64,000 nucleotides of DNA from Stutzerimonas stutzeri (GCA_019056435.1 CP077641.1:2976001-3040000), one strand, 5' to 3'; shown: positions 26,486 to 34,843, counted from the first letter of the stretch. Notes: generated from the sequence alone by a model not told the origin. Translations and numbers: made by a program.

Positions 26486-27717
26486 TACGCCACCTCCGTT
26501 TTAAAGGCGCTCGAAGCCCTGGGGATGTTGAAGTGCGCGAATGTTTCGTCCAGCGCTGCGGCGAGCTGCTCGATCTGCGCTTCGCTGTGGTTGGGGGTGG
26601 CGTTGACGCGAAATCGCTCCGTGCCCACCGGCACCGACGGATAGTTGATCGGCTGGAGGTATACGCGGTGGGTATAGAGCAGGCGTTGGGCGGCAGCCTT
26701 GCACCGCTCGGCCTCGCCAACGAGAACGGGCAACACATGCGTCTGCGAACAGGGCATGACCGGGATGTCGTACTGCTTGAGCCGTTCGCGTAGAAGTGCC
26801 GTCCTCGCATGCAGCCGGGTGCGTTCGTCGTCGTTTGCCTTGAGGTACTCGACGCTTGCAAGGCAGCCGGCCGTGACCGCCGGTGGCAGCGAAGTGGTAA
26901 AGATGAAACCGGTTGCAAAGGAGCGCACCGCATCGACGATGACCTGGCTCGCGGCGATGTACCCGCCGATGACGCCGATGGCCTTGGCCATCGTGCCCTG
27001 GATAATGTCGATCTCGTCGGCCAGGCCGAGCTGGGCGGCTATGCCGGCTCCGCGCGGCCCGTACATCCCCACGGCATGAACCTCGTCCAGGTACGTCAGT
27101 GCGTTGTGGCGCTTGGCGACCTCGACGATGCGCTCGATGGGTGCGATATCGCCATCCATCGAGTAGATCGATTCGAACACGACGAGCTTCGGCTGCCCGA
27201 GTGGATAGCTCGAGAGGATCTCATCGAGATGCCGGGCATCGTTGTGTCTGAATACCTTGCGCTCGTTGGGGGTAGCGCGAATGCCGTTGACAATGGAGGC
27301 ATGGTTTAGAGCGTCGCTCGCCACCACGCAATCCGGTATTTGCCGCAACAGGCACTGCAAGGTCGCATCGTTCGAGCCGAAGCCGGTTGGAAATACGAGC
27401 GCGGCCTCCTTGCCATGCCACTCGGCTAGGCTGGCTTCCAGGCGCTCGTACAGCTCGTGGGAGCCGCCGATGTTGCGTGACCCACCCGAGCCGGCACCGT
27501 AGGTCTCAAGTGCGGCGTGCATCTGCTCGCGCACCGCCGGGTGCTGGGACATGCCCAGGTAGTCGTTGCTGCACCAGACAACGACCGGCTCCCGGTCGCC
27601 GCCCTGGAGCTTGGCCAACGGGTACTGGCCGCAGATGCGGCTGAGCGTTGTGAACGTGCGGTACTGATTGGAGGACTTCAATAACTCCAGCTGTTCGCGA
27701 AGCAATGATTGGTACAT
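26485..27717 (-). CDS. 5-aminolevulinate-synthase-like alpha-oxoamine synthase
   Basis: Encodes 410 aa, a full-length PLP alpha-oxoamine synthase of the ALAS subgroup. Key positions: SNDYLGM (50-56), [12 protein letters not shown] (74-85), NHASI with His139, [10 protein letters not shown] (185-194), LDEVHAVG with Asp211 and His214, PLP Lys245 in [15 protein letters not shown], and FTTSLPP. Pseudomonads make ALA from glutamyl-tRNA, so an ALAS here points to secondary metabolism. The usual Thr of GSGGTRN is Ser80 here; that position lines the amino-acid pocket and restricts ALAS to glycine, so serine use is plausible. No acyl-CoA ligase or amide synthase of a C5N pathway is present. First gene of the operon. 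Confidence 0.85.
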   Translation of the reverse strand: MYQSLLREQLELLKSSNQYRTFTTLSRICGQYPLAKLQGGDREPVVVWCSNDYLGMSQHPAVREQMHAALETYGAGSGGSRNIGGSHELYERLEASLAEWHGKEAALVFPTGFGSNDATLQCLLRQIPDCVVASDALNHASIVNGIRATPNERKVFRHNDARHLDEILSSYPLGQPKLVVFESIYSMDGDIAPIERIVEVAKRHNALTYLDEVHAVGMYGPRGAGIAAQLGLADEIDIIQGTMAKAIGVIGGYIAASQVIVDAVRSFATGFIFTTSLPPAVTAGCLASVEYLKANDDERTRLHARTALLRERLKQYDIPVMPCSQTHVLPVLVGEAERCKAAAQRLLYTHRVYLQPINYPSVPVGTERFRVNATPNHSEAQIEQLAAALDETFAHFNIPRASSAFKTEVA

Positions 27718-27855
27718 CCGTTTATCTCCTAGCGATCAAGTCGCCAGACCCTGCCGAGTGCTCTGCAATAGGGCTCTGCGCGACGAGCTGCTATTCTTAG
27801 TACCGTTTCCAGGGGGTTACAATTTGACCGTTTATGCTATTACAGGGGTAATCGG
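27718..27855. promoter_or_regulatory. Divergent promoter region of the ALAS-like operon and the MmyB-type regulator
   Basis: A 138-bp, locally AT-rich spacer between two genes read outward. Near the regulator start is TTGACC followed by ATTAC-AGGG-GTAAT, a small inverted repeat that could bind the HTH protein. It must hold the promoter of the six-gene minus-strand operon. Confidence 0.45.
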
Positions 27856-28742
27856 ATGAGCGCACCGCGCAGCCTCGAACGAAACCGCGCCGAACTTGCG
27901 GATTTCCTGCGCAGCCGACGTGAACGCATCACACCGGAGGAGGTAGGCTTGCCTTCGGGCGGCAGGCGCCGGACACCGGGCCTCCGGCGTGAGGGAAGTG
28001 GCCGCGCTCGCGGGGGTGGGGTTGTCCTGGTACACCTGGCTGGAGCAGGGGAGGGAAATTGGCGTATCGGCGACGTTTCTCGAGAACCTCGCCCGGACGC
28101 TTAAGCTCGATGCGACAGAACGTCGCCACCTGTTTTTACTGGCCCATCAGCGGCTACCGCCAGAGCCGGGCAAGACATGGTGTGTGGTCCCGCCCCTCGT
28201 GCATCGATTGATGGCCGACCTGCCGTTGCGCCCGGCGTATGTGTTGAACCTGCGGTGGGACGTGTTGGCGTGGAACGCGGCGGCAGACCGGCTGTTTGGT
28301 TTCTCGGGGTTTCCGGTCGAGCGTCGCAACCTGCTTTGGCTGCTGTTCACCGCACCGTCGTTTCGGGCTCTGTTCGATCCCTGGCAGGACCAGGCGCTGC
28401 AGATCCTGTCGAGCTTTCGCCGCGATTTCGTCCGGGCACCGCTCGATCCGGACATTGGCACACTGGTAAAGGATCTGGAAAAGGTCGATACCGACTTCAG
28501 AACCTGGTGGCGCCAGCAGGATATCCACGGCCCCTGTCAGGGTGTTCGGTATCTGAGCGTTCCCGAGGTTGGCCCGGTCGTCTTCGATCATACGTCCCTG
28601 ACGATCGACGTCGACCGCGATCTGCGGCTGGTTTATTACGCGGCGAGGGGAAGGGCAGGTGCAGGAGGGCCGTTTCGAACACTGGTTGGCGAACGAGGCC
28701 GCGACGCCTCGTCTGGAGGAGCACCCCTCGGTCATCCAATGA
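27856..28742 (+). CDS. XRE-family regulator with MmyB-like ligand domain (two frame breaks)
   Basis: N-terminus SLERNRAELADFLRSRRERI plus RTPGLRREEVAALAGVGLSW is the MmyB/XRE HTH; the body (WDVLAWNAAADRLFGFS, RRNLLWLLFTAPSFRALFDP, FDHTSLTIDVDRDLRLVYYA) is the MmyB-type ligand-binding domain. One extra G at 27993-27995 breaks the HTH. A second extra G around 28647-28655 breaks the tail; corrected, it ends FEHWLANEAATPRLEEHPSV with a TGA at 28740-28742. Its last 11 bp overlap the convergent relaxase end. Divergent from the biosynthetic operon, so possibly its regulator, but such genes often control a neighbouring oxidoreductase that is missing here. Confidence 0.75.
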
Positions 28743-30672
28743 CCCGGCCGCGCGAGCGTCCGATGCTCCAGGACACCTGGTCGCGCTGGACCCGTGCAGT
28801 TACGAATTGCCCTACCCGCGGCTCGATGACCGGCTTCCATGGCACCAGACTGAAGCCACGTTCATGTTCGAGCTGCGCATAGCGCCCGCTGGCAAGATCC
28901 AGATGCCGCCGATAGATGCCGGTGATCGGCACCCCGTCGATCGGTGCGCAATGCTGCATCCCGGTGCGCTCCTCAATTCCGTTCACCGTGACGGCCAATT
29001 CGCGCTGGCGAAGCGTCGCCAGCAGGTTTGGCGCAAATGACAAGCGCTCGCCCTGACGCTGCGCCAGTCCAAGTTCTGCTAGGAAATCCGCTCGTTCTTG
29101 CAGGCGGGTGCGATACTCCGCGCCGAAGCCATGATGAGCTGGCTGCGCCGCTCGGCCCACTAGCTGCGCGTCAAGCCAGGTTGCACCTACGGCCCGTACC
29201 TGTCGGTCGATTGGCAGGCGCGAATGGACCACTACTGCCACGCCGCCGGAGCGCTGCCTGTCGTAGCGGTGTCCATGCTCGGCAAGGTCCGGCGGCACGC
29301 GCCATACCCCGTTACCTATCCGCTCAACGATTCCGGCGCGGCGCAAGGCTTCGAGTCGGCGCTCGTGCGCATCGAGGAGGGACTCCCGGTCGACGTCCGG
29401 ATCTCGCTTCACAAGCATGGCGCGATGCGTATCCCGGGCGTACAGACCATCGACCGCCATGGCGGCAATGCGCCTATCCAACGCGCGCGGCGGCAACGCG
29501 CCTCCGGCTTCGACGATTGCACCGACCGGGTAGCTCGACAATTGCGCGTCGCGCGGCAACGTGACGTGGTGGGCGCGGCCATCCACGCCATCGATGATCA
29601 GGTAGGGCCGATCGTGGGATTCGCCGGTTAGCCCCTTGGCCGCCACCCGCCCGCTTACGCTGCCGTCATGCCCAGGCTGAACGATATTCAGGTCCCGCTG
29701 GGTGTCGGCCATGGCCCGCTGCATCGTGCGCAGGATGTCGCCGCGCTCGCCCAACTCGCGCAGCGTTTGCTCGGCGTGATCGAGTACGCGCCAGTGTCCG
29801 CTCGGGGCTTGCTCGGCAAGGCCAAGGCGCTCAAGGTGTTGCAGCCGTCCGATCAGCTCCTGGCGACGGGGATGGCGGCTGAGCGACCGCAGCTCAAGCC
29901 CTTCGGGCGGCATATAACGCACGAGCATCCGGTCCAGGCCCGTCCAGCGATCCTTCGTCACTTCGCGCTGAGCGCTTTGCGCGATCTCCCGTTCCGTGCG
30001 AAGCCCGAGCCAATCGGTCGCCAGCCCCGATGCCCGCTCGCGCATCCCATGGGCTATGTAGTCCCTGGCGATGACCAGATCCCGGCCGGATTCGTCCTTA
30101 CCGCTCAACACGATATGGGTGTGCGGGTTGTCGGTGTTCCAGTGGTCGACGGCTACCCAATCGAGCCGGGTACCAAGGTCCGACGAGACTCGCTCCATCA
30201 GGTGCCGGGTGAAGGTGGGCAGGTCATCGAGCGAGTTCGCGTCCTCTGGAGAGACGATAAAGCGGAACTGATGGCGATCATCGCGGCCGCGCGCTTCAAA
30301 CGCCTGGATATCGACCTCATCGGTCAGCGCGCCGTAGGCCTTGCCCGGCTCGCCATCACGCCCTACGCCCTCTCGCTCGATGTAGCGCAGGTGCGTCGAC
30401 GTGGATCGGCTGCCGGCGCGTTGGAGATTCACTAGGCGCGTCTTGACGGCGACACGCCGCAATTGGACCGAGCGACCTGTGCGGCCGAACTGAGCCATGA
30501 CATGACCACGGCCGAGGCGGGCGCCTGGCCTTGTCGATCCCGCGTGCGCATGGACGCCCGTCTTGTTGGCCTGGCGAAGTACCTGGCCAATGAAGGCCTG
30601 GCCACGCTGCTTCGGCGGCGCGACGCGAGGCCGGAATCGGTCCTCATGGGTGCTATCCCGATCGTCCATCAT
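28732..30672 (-). CDS. Relaxase (VirD2/TraI-like, DUF3363), Tn4371 family
   Basis: Encodes about 646 aa from the ATG at 30672, with GGGAGG just upstream. The HUH nickase region includes HLRYIEREGVGRDGEPGKAY, a metal-binding motif HWNTDNPHTHIVLSGKD and DYIAHGMRERA. The long C-terminal DUF3363-type region follows (ALDRRIAAMAVDGLYARDTH; FGAEYRTRLQERADFLAELG). It nicks oriT and pilots the strand to TraG. It is the gene called traR or virD2 in Tn4371-type ICEs. The cargo lies between it and traG. The frame is intact; the tail overlaps the MmyB-type gene by 11 bp. Confidence 0.9.
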   Translation of the reverse strand: MMDDRDSTHEDRFRPRVAPPKQRGQAFIGQVLRQANKTGVHAHAGSTRPGARLGRGHVMAQFGRTGRSVQLRRVAVKTRLVNLQRAGSRSTSTHLRYIEREGVGRDGEPGKAYGALTDEVDIQAFEARGRDDRHQFRFIVSPEDANSLDDLPTFTRHLMERVSSDLGTRLDWVAVDHWNTDNPHTHIVLSGKDESGRDLVIARDYIAHGMRERASGLATDWLGLRTEREIAQSAQREVTKDRWTGLDRMLVRYMPPEGLELRSLSRHPRRQELIGRLQHLERLGLAEQAPSGHWRVLDHAEQTLRELGERGDILRTMQRAMADTQRDLNIVQPGHDGSVSGRVAAKGLTGESHDRPYLIIDGVDGRAHHVTLPRDAQLSSYPVGAIVEAGGALPPRALDRRIAAMAVDGLYARDTHRAMLVKRDPDVDRESLLDAHERRLEALRRAGIVERIGNGVWRVPPDLAEHGHRYDRQRSGGVAVVVHSRLPIDRQVRAVGATWLDAQLVGRAAQPAHHGFGAEYRTRLQERADFLAELGLAQRQGERLSFAPNLLATLRQRELAVTVNGIEERTGMQHCAPIDGVPITGIYRRHLDLASGRYAQLEHERGFSLVPWKPVIEPRVGQFVTARVQRDQVSWSIGRSRGRVIG

Positions 30673-30755
30673 TGCCTCCCAGGAGGGCGTAGTGGGGCGC
30701 AGGGGTGCCTCGGTCGCCCGCGTGGCCGGTGCGTCTCCTGCGCTGACAGGCACCC

Positions 30756-30845
30756 GAGACGGCAACGGTCGTGCCGTCTCCAACCCACGTGTAGACTGGA
30801 CTCGCCGGCCAGGGCGTAGGGTTCCCTTTTATCTTGCCCTCCGCC
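30756..30845 (+). other. Candidate origin of transfer (oriT)
   Basis: A perfect 9-bp inverted repeat (GAGACGGCA, 7-nt loop, TGCCGTCTC; 30756-30780) is followed about 50 bp on by TTTTATCTTGCCCTCC (30827-30842). The second element resembles the IncP nic region (CTATCCTG/CCC). Both lie in the untranslated gap between traF and the relaxase, a normal oriT position. Call is by resemblance only. Confidence 0.5.
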
Positions 30846-30872
30846 TTTCACGCCTCTCGGGTCTCCATTTGG

Positions 30873-31382
30873 CTACTTGTCGAACAGCCGATGTGCCGTG
30901 CCCAGCACGGCATGTGTGCTGACGGGACCGAAGTAGCGGCTGTCGAACGAGTCGGCATGGCTCGGGGAGAGCAGCAGGAGTTCGTCATCCACCAGAGGGC
31001 GGCATCCTCGCCACTGCGGCATGGGACGGCCGCGGCGGTCGTATGCACGCGCCTCTACTGCCGTAGCGCCGTCTACCAGTAGACGCGAGCCGATCGCGCA
31101 AGCGCGCTGTGGCGGCGCTGCGAAGACCGGCTTGAGCATCGGCACTTCGATTGGAAGGTACCCACGTAGAGAGGCGAGTTGCGCCGCCTCGCTTGGCAGG
31201 TGTACCAGGACCAGCTCCCCAACCTTTGGCGGCGCACCCAGGTCGATGCGATACCAGCCCGGCGGCACGCTGGCCGAGGCGTTGTACACAAACCTAACCG
31301 GCAGCTTGATCAGACCCGGCAAGCTCATCCATGCGGTGCCAACGAACACCAGCAGGAGCAGTGACATGCGGCGGCGACTCAT
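30873..31382 (-). CDS. traF: TraF, S26-family conjugative pilin-processing peptidase
   Basis: Encodes 169 aa with one N-terminal membrane segment (SLLLLVFVGTAWMSLPGLIK) then a type I signal peptidase-like core: the serine motif NASASVPPGWYRI and a downstream Lys (PMLKPVFAAPPQRACAIGS). TraF of RP4 and Tn4371 processes and cyclises the TrbC pilin. It overlaps the preceding small gene by 4 bp. The frame is intact. Confidence 0.88.
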   Translation of the reverse strand: MSRRRMSLLLLVFVGTAWMSLPGLIKLPVRFVYNASASVPPGWYRIDLGAPPKVGELVLVHLPSEAAQLASLRGYLPIEVPMLKPVFAAPPQRACAIGSRLLVDGATAVEARAYDRRGRPMPQWRGCRPLVDDELLLLSPSHADSFDSRYFGPVSTHAVLGTAHRLFDK

Positions 31383-31621
31383 TCCTTGCGCTCCGGAAAC
31401 TTCGCCTCAAGCAACTCGCGCAGCATCTGGGCCACCGTGACACCTTCCCGGAAGGCGGCCACCTTGATTCGGGCCCGCATTTCAGGGGTGATGTCGAGCG
31501 TAAGGCGCGCCGTGTAGACGCTACCCTTCGCCGTTATCTGCCCCGACGCCTGGCGGATCCATGCCCGGGCCTGGGCATCCGCCATGGGCCGCGTGCCTAT
31601 GCCGACGCGCTTCGCGCTCAT
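31379..31621 (-). CDS. Small ribbon-helix-helix partition/centromere-type protein
   Basis: Encodes 80 aa from the ATG at 31621, which overlaps the restored parA stop. A basic N-terminus (MSAKRVGIGTRPMADAQARA) precedes YTARLTLDITPEMRARIKVA and FREGVTVAQMLRELLEAKF, a typical ribbon-helix-helix core. Coupled to parA, it is the likely DNA-binding partner of ParA, occupying the slot labelled ParB in many Tn4371-type annotations although it is not a true ParB. Confidence 0.7.
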   Translation of the reverse strand: MSAKRVGIGTRPMADAQARAWIRQASGQITAKGSVYTARLTLDITPEMRARIKVAAFREGVTVAQMLRELLEAKFPERKE

Positions 31622-32257
31622 GGCGCCCACCCGAGCAGTTCGTCAACCAGCGAGCTGATCTCCCGGGCGGCTGCGCCATCAGGGGATGAGTTCGTGCACC
31701 AGGCGGCCGGCTGCCACACTGTCGGCGAATACGATGCGCTGGCGCACTTCGGCGCGAAAGGCCGGAAGCGGCTGGTCGGCCAGTGCTTCCCGGGCCTCGC
31801 GCCCGATCACTGTGGTGCTGACACGCCTGTTGATGGCAAACGCGGCGCGCAGCGCTGGACGAAAGAGCTGCGCCTCGCGAATCAGGTCGACCATCTCGGC
31901 GCTGGCCCAGAAGTCGAGGGGGCTGGGCTGGATCGGTACCAGCACTCGATCCGCCGCCATCAACGTCGATCTGGCCAGGGCAGCGATGCGCGGTGGCCCA
32001 TCGATGATCAGGTGGTCGGCACGTCTGGCCAGCTCTGGCGCTTCCTGATGGAGCGTCTCGCGTGGCAGGCCTACCGCGCCGAACAGCCTGGCGAGGCCCT
32101 GCTGGGCGCGCCGTTGCACCCAGTCCAGCGCTGAGCCTTGCGGGTCGGCATCGAGCAGGATCACGGTCTTTCCGCGCCGCGCCAGCTCGCCGGCGATATG
32201 GGTGGCCAGGGTTGTCTTGCCGACCCCGCCTTTCTGGTTGAGCAGGGCGAGGATCAT
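31618..32257 (-). CDS. parA: ParA-family partition ATPase (single frameshift near the end)
   Basis: About 212 aa from the ATG at 32257. Deviant Walker A NQKGGVGKTTLATHIA, Walker A' LLDADPQGSALDW and Walker B DHLIIDGPP. The given frame stops at 31679. Removing one base from the G4 run at 31682-31685 extends it with DGAAAREISSLVDELLGWAP to a TGA that overlaps the start of the small RHH gene, the expected coupling. Helps stable maintenance of the excised or replicating element. Confidence 0.88.
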
Positions 32258-32361
32258 GACCCGATCTCCACGCGTGCATGCCGGCGGGCATGGATTGCCT
32301 GGATAGCCTCGATCCCACAACAACAAGTTAGAGATTCTGTGTTAGTTAAGTTAAGGCACGC

Positions 32362-32388
32362 TGCAGGCCGCACACTTTCTGGCCTGCA
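32362..32388. repeat. Inverted repeat beside the iterons
   Basis: TGCAGGCC and GGCCTGCA, perfect 8-bp arms separated by 11 nt, lie 10 bp from the first iteron and between convergently placed ends of the repA and parA control regions. It may be part of a replication origin or a weak terminator. Confidence 0.4.
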
Positions 32389-32398
32389 CTCAGTTTGG

Positions 32399-32462
32399 TG
32401 CGCCTGATAGCACGATAGTCCTGCGCCTGATGGCACGAGTGCATTTGCGCCTGATAGCACGA
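32399..32462 (+). repeat. Three 17-bp iterons, candidate replication origin
   Basis: TGCGCCTGATAGCACGA occurs at 32399-32415 and 32446-32462, and once with a single change (TGCGCCTGATGGCACGA) at 32422-32438. Centre spacing is 23-24 bp, about two helical turns, as for Rep-binding iterons. They sit just downstream of repA and upstream of parA, so RepA is the likely ligand. Confidence 0.75.
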
Positions 32463-32501
32463 CGGGTTTCACAGCTTGTCCCCGGCTTATCCCCGTGCTG
32501 C

Positions 32502-33327
32502 CTACGGCACGGGCCTGAACGCAAGCAGCTCGGTGGATGGCTCCATCCGCACGATGTCCAGCTGGTAGCCGGGCAGGGACTGGCGGGAGACCAATGCACG
32601 AAGATCGAGGGCAAAGTCCGAGTAGCGGGCAGCACTGCCAGACTTTCGGTGCAGGTGCCTGAAGTCGAATTGCCAACCCTCCGGCTGGTGCCCACCGTGC
32701 TTGCGCACGAGGCGATAGAGCCAGCGCTCGATCCCGCCGGTCAGCCGGAAGTACGCCCGGTCGATGGTCAACACGAGGGCACGATCCAGCACGCCGGCAT
32801 AGAACCAGTCCGGCAGGATTAGTTCGATCCCCAATGGCCTGCCATCGGCCGCGGCCAGCTCTTTCCACTCGTTGATCCATGAAAAGCGGTGCAGACGGCG
32901 CCCGGTGGTCTCGCGTATCGAGGTCGCAACGCTCGTGGTCTGTAGACGGTCTAGGGCTGCCTTCAGCCGCTGGTAGTCGCGGCTGGAGGTGCCGCGCCCG
33001 ATGAAGCGCAGGACCTCGTAGGGCGTAGCCCTGATCAGGCGAGACGTCGCAATGCCCGCATCGCGCGCCTCGACGATCTGGCTGGCGGCCCAGATTAGGA
33101 TGTCCGCATCCCAAATCGTCGCGATGCCATGCTCGTGCGTGCCTTCCACACGTACCGTCACGCTCCCAGCGCGAAAGTCGATTGGCAGCGTGCGACGCGA
33201 TTTGCCGAGCGAGAAGAAGGGGTGTGCCATCAGGTCCTGGGCATCGCGCGGGGGCCATGTCGCCGGGCAGGGCACGAAACGGGGATAGCGGTGGCTCCTG
33301 GGCAGGCGGCTTGGACCGTGCGCTCAT
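32502..33327 (-). CDS. repA: RepA replication initiator (single frameshift near the start)
   Basis: Replication initiator A family, about 275 aa. The N-terminus (MSARSKPPAQEPPLSPFRAL) from the ATG at 33327 joins the main frame if one base is removed from the G5 run at 33250-33254, giving ALPGDMAPRDAQDLMAHPFF, the conserved opening of the family. The body includes IWDADILIWAASQIVEARDA, RLKAALDRLQTTSVATSIR and SGSAARYSDFALDLRALVSR. It would bind the adjacent iterons. ICEs of this family carry repA with parA, which supports a transient plasmid-like state after excision. Confidence 0.88.
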
Positions 33328-33341
33328 GGGTATCCAGGGGC

Positions 33342-33680
33342 TCAACGTTCATGGCGCGCGCCTCCGCAGTGACGCTGCAGGTACTCGGGGTCGAAGGTGG
33401 TCTCGAAGCTGCGCGCATCGGCCCATGTCTGCAGATCGGCCAGGGCATACATGACGCGCCGGCCAAACTTGCGAAAGCGCGGTCCGCCCCCGATGACGCG
33501 TTGCTTTTCAAGGGTACGCGGCGAAAGCCGTAGGAATACTGCCGCCTCGACGTTGTTGAGGTAGGTCGGGTGATCCTGCGCCGGGGTGCAATGCGGTCTG
33601 GGCACTCCCGGCCGGTCGGGCAAGGGTTGCCGGTCGTTGTCGGTAGAAGAGGGTGCGGCGTAGTGGGGCAAGAGGGACAT
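33342..33680 (-). CDS. AlpA/MerR-type HTH protein (excisionase-like)
   Basis: Encodes 112 aa. The central HTH_17-type motif NNVEAAVFLRLSPRTLEKQR is followed by GGGPRFRKFGRRVMYALADL, the wing pattern of AlpA/excisionase-like DNA-binding proteins. It lies upstream of repA, 14 bp from its start, as in Tn4371-family elements. Probably regulates the rep/par genes or excision. It is the last recognisable ICE gene before the AT-rich gap. Confidence 0.8.
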   Translation of the reverse strand: MSLLPHYAAPSSTDNDRQPLPDRPGVPRPHCTPAQDHPTYLNNVEAAVFLRLSPRTLEKQRVIGGGPRFRKFGRRVMYALADLQTWADARSFETTFDPEYLQRHCGGARHER

Positions 33681-34122
33681 GGGCAGCTCTCCTGTAGATG
33701 GAGGCCTACCCTGTGCCGATCAGCCCATACCGATCATGCCGTCCTGAGTCTCGGGCCAGACGGCAATGCGGCACAAAACCAATTGCAGCGTGCCCGGTCC
33801 GATTGCTGCGTCATATCGCCAACTGAGCAGACAGATTGGTCGATGCGGCCTGCACGTCATGCAAGCGGGTGCGACGCAGGCATTTTTAACGGAGGTGAAA
33901 ATGCGCATCTCTGTAGAATTGTATTTGCTGAAATGCGTATACGGACAAAAGCGTAACTGTGTGTTCACGTATTGTGTAGATTACAGTAAATACGTGTTTA
34001 CGTTTTCGTCTGAATACAAGGCAGAATTTCATTTACTGTGGCCTCTTCTGGTTATCCATGAGTGGCCGTGGTAGTTTGTCCTGCTGGGCCAATTATGTCT
34101 TATGGCTTTGAAGAGGGAAATG
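33681..34122. other. AT-rich gap at the probable ICE edge
   Basis: About 440 bp, clearly richer in A/T than its neighbours, with no convincing gene. It includes a GGAGG-like site without a matching reading frame and the inverted repeat at 33966-33996. Good place to look for attL/attR and promoters of alpA and mvaT. Confidence 0.45.
33966..33996. promoter_or_regulatory. Inverted repeat CACGTATT/AATACGTG
   Basis: Perfect 8-bp arms separated by 15 nt in AT-rich DNA upstream of the mvaT-like gene; TACGTGTTTACG overlaps the right arm as a partial direct repeat of the left. The layout suits an operator spanning two to three helical turns. Confidence 0.4.
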
Positions 34123-34470
34123 ATGAGCAAGATTGCCGAGTACAAACGTCTTGAAGCCCAACTTGCCGAACAACTTGCGGCGCTGGACAAACTCAAGACA
34201 GATGGCCAGTTGAAACGGGAAATGGAGTTCGAAGAAAAACTCCAGGCTCTCCTCAATGAGTACGGTTATACGTTACGGACAGTATTGGACATCCTCGACC
34301 CCAAGCCGGTCGCCATTGCCAAATCTGATCACCGTCGTGCACGCGCAACCAAGACCTATACCAACCCGCACTCCGGTGAGGTAGTCGAGACCAAGGGCGG
34401 TAACCATAAGGTCCTCAACGCCTGGAAAAAGCAGTACGGCGCCGACGCGGTGAAGTCCTGGGTCGCCTGA
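34123..34470 (+). CDS. MvaT/MvaU-type H-NS-family xenogeneic silencer
   Basis: Encodes 115 aa from the ATG at 34123 (MSKIAEYKRLEAQLAEQLAA). The N-terminal half is a dimerising coiled coil; the C-terminus carries the MvaT DNA-binding signature (KTYTNPHSGEVVETKGGNHK, then VLNAWKKQYGADAVKSWVA). MvaT proteins silence AT-rich foreign DNA in pseudomonads. Located next to the ICE edge, this may be a stealth factor carried by mobile DNA or a chromosomal paralogue. Confidence 0.9.
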   Translation: MSKIAEYKRLEAQLAEQLAALDKLKTDGQLKREMEFEEKLQALLNEYGYTLRTVLDILDPKPVAIAKSDHRRARATKTYTNPHSGEVVETKGGNHKVLNAWKKQYGADAVKSWVA

Positions 34471-34843
34471 ACGAGAGATCCCGCTCGTTTGCCTACCGCG
34501 GCTCCAAGCGCAGGCCAACTTGCTTGGCCTGCGCCGCCATGCCTGCGATAGGCTCGACCAAGTGTCATCAGTTTAGCGACTGGCAGTTGGTTCTTCATTC
34601 CAAACAATTCGATGGTTGTCTCGTTCCAACGCTGCCACGACGATAGTCGATGTTTGGTAGTCCGTTGTTCACCGACTGTGCCAGGATCGTTTCATGACTG
34701 TGGAAAACGGTGGCCACCCATTGATGGTCATGAGTCATGACGATCGCAATTGGATGACATCCTTCTGGGGTTCGAATTAGGTGCCGCCGCGCGAACGGGC
34801 CGGGCCAAGCTAACTGAGATGCTTCACTCGAGACACGGTCAGA
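34471..34843. other. Intergenic region between mvaT and the hipBA operators
   Basis: No gene assigned. A 7-bp inverted repeat GTCATGA/TCATGAC lies at 34727-34741. A minus-strand reading from about 34745 (MTHDHQWVATVFHSHETILA and on) looks somewhat protein-like but matches nothing I know and may be a remnant. Confidence 0.35.

Noticed and set aside
26485..27717. ALAS-like gene as housekeeping haem synthase (hemA)
   Set aside because: Pseudomonads use the glutamyl-tRNA route, and the gene is locked in a cargo operon with acetyltransferase, amidotransferase and exporter.
23046..27717. C5N (2-amino-3-hydroxycyclopentenone) pathway
   Set aside because: It needs an acyl-CoA ligase and an amide synthase next to ALAS; neither is present.
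33766..34074. Plus-strand frame in the AT-rich gap after alpA
   Set aside because: Cys/Tyr-rich composition with no domain or ribosome-binding site.
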